Below the pieces are notes generated by a model that worked only from the letters and a program-made list of their open reading frames with translations, ran no database searches and was not told the DNA's origin. A DNA stretch of 6,297 bases, taken from assembly GCA_934630375.1 (NCBI GenBank), contig CAKTVQ010000045.1, forward strand, positions 1 through 6,297, written 5' to 3'. The DNA comes from an uncultured Collinsella sp. GTDB taxonomy: Bacteria > Actinomycetota > Coriobacteriia > Coriobacteriales > Coriobacteriaceae. Both the position numbers and the translations under genes were made by a program. Every line of letters begins with the position of its first letter. Within the stretch, counting starts at the first letter, position 1. Shown here piece by piece: positions 1 through 6,297 of the stretch.

Positions 1-8
1 GGTTGTCC

Positions 9-27
9 CCACCCGCATAGCGGGTGG
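9..27 (+). terminator. Hairpin at the left edge, terminator-like on the plus strand
   Basis: CCACCCGC (9-16) and GCGGGTGG (20-27) form a perfect 8-bp stem with the 3-nt loop ATA, followed by TTTCTG on the plus strand. The T tract is short. It would suit a convergent gene ending just left of the window, which cannot be seen. On the minus strand there is no T tract after the stem. Confidence 0.4.
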
Positions 28-34
28 TTTCTGA

Positions 35-70
35 TGCGGCGCGCTGCGCGCCCCGCACAGGCTAAAGCCT
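35..70. repeat. Two further adjacent small inverted repeats
   Basis: GGCGCG-CTG-CGCGCC (38-52) forms a 6-bp stem with a 3-nt loop, extended by TGC/GCA (35-37 with 55-57) across a 2-nt bulge. Directly after it, AGGCT-AA-AGCCT (59-70) is a palindromic 12-mer. With the hairpins at 9-27 and 79-120 this makes four inverted repeats in 120 bp. No gene lies in 1-286, and I see no other structure there with confidence. Confidence 0.5.
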
Positions 71-78
71 TTAATATT

Positions 79-120
79 AGTGCGGGCGCCTTCGTTCGAA
101 TGAACGAAGGCGCCCGCACT
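79..120. terminator. Perfect 19-bp stem-loop, probable terminator
   Basis: Bases 79-97 (starting AGTGCGGGCGCC) are perfectly complementary to 102-120, leaving a 4-nt loop GAAT. On the plus strand the stem is followed by CTTTTATATT, and on the minus strand by AATATTAAAG. The T-richness is better for plus-strand transcripts, so it may stop a gene converging from the left, or act on both strands. For carB it would be a distal terminator about 165 nt beyond the stop. A dispersed palindromic repeat is the main alternative. Confidence 0.6.
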
Positions 121-189
121 CTTTTATATTCAGCCCTAGTCATCGCGCAAAGCCCCTTCGGCAGCACACGGTGCGGCCAAGTCACCGCA

Positions 190-274
190 GGCCGGGGCGG
201 GAGGCGGTCCTTTCTCTCGGAAAACTTCGCGAAGCCCAGTTTCCGAGAGAAAGTGTCCGGCTGCCGCCCCGGCC
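190..274. repeat. Long imperfect palindrome downstream of carB
   Basis: Two inverted-repeat blocks are nested: GGCCGGGGCGG (190-200) with its complement at 264-274 (11 bp), and CTTTCTCTCGGAAA (210-223) with its complement at 240-253 (14 bp). A mismatched internal region lies between them. The apical part (224-239) contains the 10-bp palindrome CTTCGCGAAG (225-234). The structure begins 12 nt beyond the carB stop. It lacks a T tract on either strand, so it is not a standard intrinsic terminator. It could be a REP-like repeat, an mRNA 3'-end stabiliser, or part of a Rho-dependent stop. Confidence 0.7.
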
Positions 275-286
275 GACCAGGTCACA

Positions 287-3601
<3,315 letters not shown>

Positions 3602-3602
3602 G

Positions 3603-5042
3603 TTAGTTCTCCTCGGTCTCGGTCGCGGCGGTCTCGGCGAAATTCCAGCCAGCCAGGCGGTCCTTCGCGGTGTCGATGTCCAGGTAGTTCTCCTCGCCGT
3701 CCATGAGTCGCGTAAAGGCGGTAAAGAGATAGTGGGCATCGGTGGGGCCAGGCGAAGCCTCGGGGTGGTACTGGACCGAGAAGCACGGGGCGTCGAGCAG
3801 CTGGATGCCCTCGGCGGTGCCGTCGTTGAGGTTCACATGTGTCAGGCGAATGCGGCCAAAGCGCTCGTTCATCACGACCGGCGCGATGCCGCGGCGCACC
3901 CAGACGCGAAGATCCCCATCGACCGCATGCTCGGTCTCGCCGCCGGAAAGCTCCGGGATCAGTTTGCCCAGACTGGGGAACAGCAGGCCAAAGCCGTGGT
4001 TTTGCGCGGTGATCTCCACGCGACGGCTCACCAGGTTCATAACCGGCTGGTTACCGCCACGGTGACCGAATTTAAGCTTTTCCATCTGGGCGCCGCAGGC
4101 CAGGCTGATCATCTGGTGACCAAGACAAATACCAAAGACCGGCACCTTGCCGATCAGCTGCTGCACCTGCTCGTAGGTCTCGACCACGGCGTCGGGGTCG
4201 CCGGGGCCGTTGGACAAAAAGACGCCATCGGGATTCATGTCGAGCACCTGTTGGGCGGGCGTATCCCACGGAACGACAGTAAGGTCGCAGCCGGCGCGGA
4301 CCAGGCCCTCCAGAATGCCGCGCTTCACGCCGCAGTCATAAGCGACCACTTTGTGGCGGGCAGGAGCGGCTTCCGCGAGTGCAAAGTCATGCGTGGCGGG
4401 CAGATCGGCAGCTGCAAACTCATGAGACTCGGGGCAGCTCACGGTCTTGACCAGGTTCTCGCCCACCAGCGTGGGCGCTGCGGCCAGACGCTCAGCAAGC
4501 TCGTCGACGTCGAAAATCTCAGTCGAGATAATGCCCATCTTGGAACCGTTGTCACGCAGGTGGCGCACCAGGGCGCGGGTATCGACGCCCTCGATGGCGA
4601 CGATACCGTGGGCGCGCAGATACTCCGGCACGCTGACGGCCGAGCGCCAGTTAGAAGGCGTGGCGCACATGTCGCGAACGATCATGCCGCGCATGGCAGG
4701 AGCGCTTGCGGGGCGAGCGGTGTCGCCGGGGAAGGCCGACTGGACGTCGGTCTCGTCGATGCCATAGTTGCCGATCTGCGGATAGGTCATGGTTACGATT
4801 TGGCCGGCATAGCTCGGGTCAGTCATGACTTCAAAGTAGCCCTCGAGCGAGGTGTTGAAGCAGACTTCGCCGGTCGCGGTGCCCTCGGCGCCGCATGCAC
4901 GTCCATAAAAAATGGTCCCATCCTCAAGGTACAGGATGCAGGGACCGCAAGTGCCCTTGCTGGTTTTGGCCAGCATACGCTGGCAAAGCTCGCTGGGCGC
5001 GAAGGTGCGGGCAGCAGTGCCCGCGGTATGGTTGTTCGCCAT
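3603..5042 (-). CDS. carA: Carbamoyl-phosphate synthase, small (glutaminase) subunit
   Basis: Hydrolyses glutamine and passes ammonia to CarB. The N-terminal CPSase small-chain domain is clear ([11 protein letters not shown] at 39-49, [14 protein letters not shown] at 58-71, [20 protein letters not shown] at 75-94). The class I glutamine amidotransferase domain follows: FLSNGPGDP at 275-283, nucleophile elbow GICLGHQ with Cys306, AQNHG at 346-350, and YHPEASPGP with His426 and Glu428 completing the triad. At 479 residues it is about 100 longer than E. coli CarA (382). The excess is an N-terminal extension of about 30 residues, roughly 36 extra residues between AQNHGFG and THVNLNDGT, and an acidic C-terminal tail (about 450-479). 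The start at 5042 has AAGGAG 4 nt upstream and no nearby in-frame alternative that keeps the N-terminal domain and has a better site. It is first in a two-gene operon with carB and is probably controlled by the PyrR-type leader upstream. Confidence 0.98.
   Translation of the reverse strand: MANNHTAGTAARTFAPSELCQRMLAKTSKGTCGPCILYLEDGTIFYGRACGAEGTATGEVCFNTSLEGYFEVMTDPSYAGQIVTMTYPQIGNYGIDETDVQSAFPGDTARPASAPAMRGMIVRDMCATPSNWRSAVSVPEYLRAHGIVAIEGVDTRALVRHLRDNGSKMGIISTEIFDVDELAERLAAAPTLVGENLVKTVSCPESHEFAAADLPATHDFALAEAAPARHKVVAYDCGVKRGILEGLVRAGCDLTVVPWDTPAQQVLDMNPDGVFLSNGPGDPDAVVETYEQVQQLIGKVPVFGICLGHQMISLACGAQMEKLKFGHRGGNQPVMNLVSRRVEITAQNHGFGLLFPSLGKLIPELSGGETEHAVDGDLRVWVRRGIAPVVMNERFGRIRLTHVNLNDGTAEGIQLLDAPCFSVQYHPEASPGPTDAHYLFTAFTRLMDGEENYLDIDTAKDRLAGWNFAETAATETEEN
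3609..3614 (-). promoter_or_regulatory. Shine-Dalgarno site of carB inside the carA 3' end
   Basis: GAGGAG on the minus strand lies within the last codons of carA (the Glu-Glu-Asn tail) and 7 nt before the carB ATG at 3601. With one base between the carA stop and the carB start, ribosomes finishing carA can plausibly restart on carB, which keeps the two subunits in balance. This site supports the 3601 start over the longer open frame reaching 3739, whose extra 46 codons only re-read carA sequence. Confidence 0.8.
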
Positions 5043-5046
5043 AATT

Positions 5047-5079
5047 CTCCTTCCCGGTCTCTCTGGACCGGCTTAAAGG
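5047..5079 (-). promoter_or_regulatory. PyrR-type RNA binding element sequestering the carA ribosome binding site
   Basis: In the carA leader RNA, CCGGUC (5071-5066) pairs with GACCGG (5059-5054) around the hexaloop CAGAGA (5065-5060). Below it, after an asymmetric internal loop (UAAG opposite G), CCUU (5079-5076) can pair with AAGG (5052-5049), which is the carA Shine-Dalgarno core. Known of the family: the PyrR-binding stem-loop has the recalled consensus ARUCCNGNGAGGYU, in which a CNGNGA hexaloop sits on a short stem over an internal loop. The GGUCCAGAGAGACC here matches the loop exactly and preserves stem pairing (U-A in place of U-G). Only 4 nt separate AAGGAG from the ATG, leaving no room for a downstream attenuator. 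Inference: UMP- or UTP-loaded PyrR stabilises this fold and blocks translation initiation, as described for mycobacterial pyr mRNA. The pyrR gene is not in the window. Confidence 0.82.
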
Positions 5080-5095
5080 TGTGTAGTTAGGCCTC

Positions 5096-5111
5096 GCGGT
5101 ATTGTAACCGC
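5096..5111 (-). repeat. Small hairpin in the carA leader
   Basis: GCGGT and ACCGC form a perfect 5-bp inverted repeat around a 6-nt AT-rich loop. If transcription starts near 5125, this hairpin lies in the leader, 16 nt upstream of the PyrR-type element. The loop also reads TACAAT on the minus strand, a -10-like hexamer, but no convincing -35 lies 16-18 nt upstream of it. Its role, if any, is unknown. Confidence 0.4.
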
Positions 5112-5131
5112 AAGCATGCGCCATGGCGTTA

Positions 5132-5160
5132 ATTTCATCGAAATGTTTACGAAATGATAA
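5132..5160 (-). promoter_or_regulatory. Candidate sigma-70-type promoter of carAB
   Basis: On the minus strand TTATCA (5160-5155) and TGAAAT (5137-5132) each match 4 of 6 consensus bases of the -35 and -10 boxes and are separated by exactly 17 nt. They sit in the AT-rich stretch that stands out from the GC-rich surroundings. The predicted start, near 5125, would give a leader of about 80 nt containing the PyrR-type element. The hexamer matches are modest, and other AT-rich hexamers occur nearby (CATAAT at about 5165-5160, TACAAT at 5106-5101), so the exact position is uncertain. Confidence 0.35.
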
Positions 5161-5202
5161 TTATGACTTTCTATGCATAATGATTTTTCTGGGACGGGGA
5201 TG

Positions 5203-5242
5203 AAAAAATCATCCCGCGGGGCACTTGGCTCACGCGGGATGA
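5203..5242 (-). terminator. Intrinsic terminator after the 319-residue membrane protein gene
   Basis: On the minus strand TCATCCCGCG (5242-5233) pairs perfectly with CGCGGGATGA (5218-5209), a 10-bp stem with a 14-nt loop, followed at once by six T (5208-5203). It begins 7 nt after the stop codon at 5250-5252. This is a textbook Rho-independent terminator, and it separates the upstream transcription unit from the carA promoter region. Confidence 0.9.
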
Positions 5243-5249
5243 CGGCGTC

Positions 5250-6209
5250 TTATTTGTCCTGCTCCAGCAGATCGGACGGCGTGCGTTCGGGCTTGCCGCC
5301 GCGGAAGATCTCGCGACCGTGCAGACGGTGCTCCAAATTGCGCTCGGCATTCTCCTCGTCAATCTTGGTCTGGCTCACCACCGGATCCTCAATCAACGAC
5401 GACACCGAGTTCACCTGCTTCTGAATGCGCTCGGCAATGGTGTCGTCCATGCTCACGATACGCATCTTCCAGTCGATATTCGTAGCGTTCGACGAGCTCT
5501 TGGTCCACACAAACGTCAGAATGGCGCTCTGGTGGCCCTGCGCGGGAAACATGCCAAAGAAAGAATCGTGCTGAATCTTGCTGTCCTCGTCGATATAGGC
5601 GTGAACGTTATACACCACGCGGTCGATCTTATCGTTGAGCAGCGCGTTGGTCGCAAGCGCCGCGGCCTGGATCTGACCATTGGACAGCAGCTCGAGCTCA
5701 TTGGCAGACGACGTGTCCAACACCGTCACCTCAACCGTGCCCGTGCGCTCATCGGCCTCGTCGACGGTAAAATCGAGCGGGAACTGCGTAAAGCCGTTGC
5801 CCCATTCGAGCCCGCCCTTCAGCGCCGTGGAAACGGTATCCACCGAAACGCTCTCGGAAAGGTTCGCGGTGTTCAGACGGCGCATCACGCCGTAGCCAAT
5901 CTGCATGCCCACAATCAGTACCAGAATACCGATGACCACGGCCATGGCAGTCTTCGTAATGGTATGGCTCACCTGCGAGCCCGAAGGATCGTCCTCGGAC
6001 AGCGGGTCGATATGTTTTGCCTGGCTCGCGCGGTCCTCGCTGCGCAGCTGCGCTAGCGCCGCTTTGTCACCGCGCTTGGCCGCAGCCTCCTTCTCACGCA
6101 TGCGCTCGGTTCGCTTTTTGGCAAGCGTGGGATCCAAGACACCGGATGCATCGATTTCGGAGAATAACTCCGTCACTTCTTCCGGAGTCAAAGGGTTCTT
6201 GTCAGCCAT
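5250..6209 (-). CDS. Uncharacterised single-pass membrane protein, 319 residues
   Basis: I do not recognise a family. Visible architecture: an acidic start, then a charged and probably helical cytoplasmic segment rich in Lys, Arg, Glu and Ala (about 28-67); one strongly hydrophobic segment at about 86-107 (TAMAVVIGILVLIVGMQIGYG); then a mixed alpha/beta domain (about 115-272); and a charged tail (about 280-319). There is no signal-peptidase site or lipobox, so it is probably a signal-anchored protein with its C-terminal domain outside. It has no cysteine at all, which fits an extracytoplasmic domain. No catalytic motif stands out. The ATG at 6209 has AGGAAG 3 nt upstream, a tight but workable spacing. 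It begins 19 nt after the stop of the preceding gene, so the two likely form one transcript that ends at the terminator at 5203-5242. The reading frame is clear; the function is unknown. Confidence 0.88.
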   Translation of the reverse strand: MADKNPLTPEEVTELFSEIDASGVLDPTLAKKRTERMREKEAAAKRGDKAALAQLRSEDRASQAKHIDPLSEDDPSGSQVSHTITKTAMAVVIGILVLIVGMQIGYGVMRRLNTANLSESVSVDTVSTALKGGLEWGNGFTQFPLDFTVDEADERTGTVEVTVLDTSSANELELLSNGQIQAAALATNALLNDKIDRVVYNVHAYIDEDSKIQHDSFFGMFPAQGHQSAILTFVWTKSSSNATNIDWKMRIVSMDDTIAERIQKQVNSVSSLIEDPVVSQTKIDEENAERNLEHRLHGREIFRGGKPERTPSDLLEQDK

Positions 6210-6228
6210 AAACTTCCTGTCATATCAA

Positions 6229-6297
6229 TCAGTCGAGCTCGTGCGCACGCGCACCTTCGAACTGCATTCGATAGTAACGGGCATAGGTGCCGCCACG
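6229..6297 (-). CDS. C-terminal fragment of a gene, possibly an ABC exporter (partial at window edge)
   Basis: The frame runs from the right edge to a TGA at 6231-6229 and encodes 22 residues: RGGTYARYYRMQFEG followed by ARAHELD. A Gly-Gly-x-Tyr-x-x-Tyr-Tyr-x-x-Gln-Phe pattern near the very end is typical of fused permease/ATP-binding ABC exporters, just after their nucleotide-binding domain. The fragment is too short for certainty, and no Walker or signature motif is inside the window. It lies 19 nt upstream of the 319-residue membrane protein gene on the same strand, so the membrane protein may be a partner of this transporter or may simply share its operon. Confidence 0.55.
   Translation of the reverse strand, partial: RGGTYARYYRMQFEGARAHELD

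Noticed and set aside
9..27. Possible CRISPR repeat (short GC-rich palindrome at the left edge)
   Set aside because: It occurs once, with no second copy at spacer distance, so there is no array in the window.
3602..3739. 46-codon upstream extension of carB
   Set aside because: It overlaps the carA coding sequence in another frame. The encoded peptide is Arg/Pro-rich and unlike any CarB N-terminus, and the ATG at 3601 has its own Shine-Dalgarno.
5043..5079. PyrR-dependent transcription attenuator of the Bacillus type
   Set aside because: No terminator hairpin with a U tract exists between the PyrR-type stem and the carA start. The stem touches the ribosome binding site itself, so translational control fits better.
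5319..6056. Open frame of 245 codons on the plus strand
   Set aside because: Antisense to the 319-residue membrane protein gene and rich in His, Arg, Val and Leu. The minus-strand frame has a start with a ribosome binding site, a terminator right after its stop and a proper membrane segment.

Overview
The window is GC-rich bacterial chromosome with every gene on the minus strand. Its core is the pyrimidine/arginine gene pair carA-carB, which encodes the two subunits of carbamoyl-phosphate synthetase. The high GC content, the long antisense open frames this creates, and the style of the CarA and CarB proteins suggest a high-GC Gram-positive. My best guess is Coriobacteriia (Collinsella-like), but that rests on overall resemblance and not on a marker gene.

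In the direction of transcription (right to left): (1) 6229-6297 is the last 22 codons of a gene that enters from the right, possibly an ABC exporter. (2) 5250-6209 encodes a 319-residue protein of unknown function with one membrane segment. It starts 19 nt after the preceding stop, so the two are probably co-transcribed, and it ends at a strong intrinsic terminator (5203-5242). (3) 5043-5202 is the carA control region: an AT-rich promoter zone, then a leader RNA. The leader ends in a stem-loop that closely matches the PyrR-binding RNA motif, and its lower stem pairs with the carA Shine-Dalgarno sequence. (4) carA (3603-5042) and carB (287-3601) are separated by 1 nt and are probably translationally coupled. 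(5) 1-286 carries no gene. It holds several inverted repeats: a long imperfect palindrome just after the carB stop, a perfect 19-bp stem, and three smaller hairpins at the left edge.

CarA takes ammonia from glutamine. CarB uses two ATP to make carbamoyl phosphate from bicarbonate and that ammonia, feeding UMP and arginine synthesis. The leader suggests feedback by uridine nucleotides through PyrR at the level of translation, in addition to the allosteric domain at the CarB C-terminus. I found no new multi-gene system. The points most worth following up are the PyrR-type translational switch, an insertion of about 36 residues in the CarA glutaminase domain, and the palindrome cluster at 1-286.
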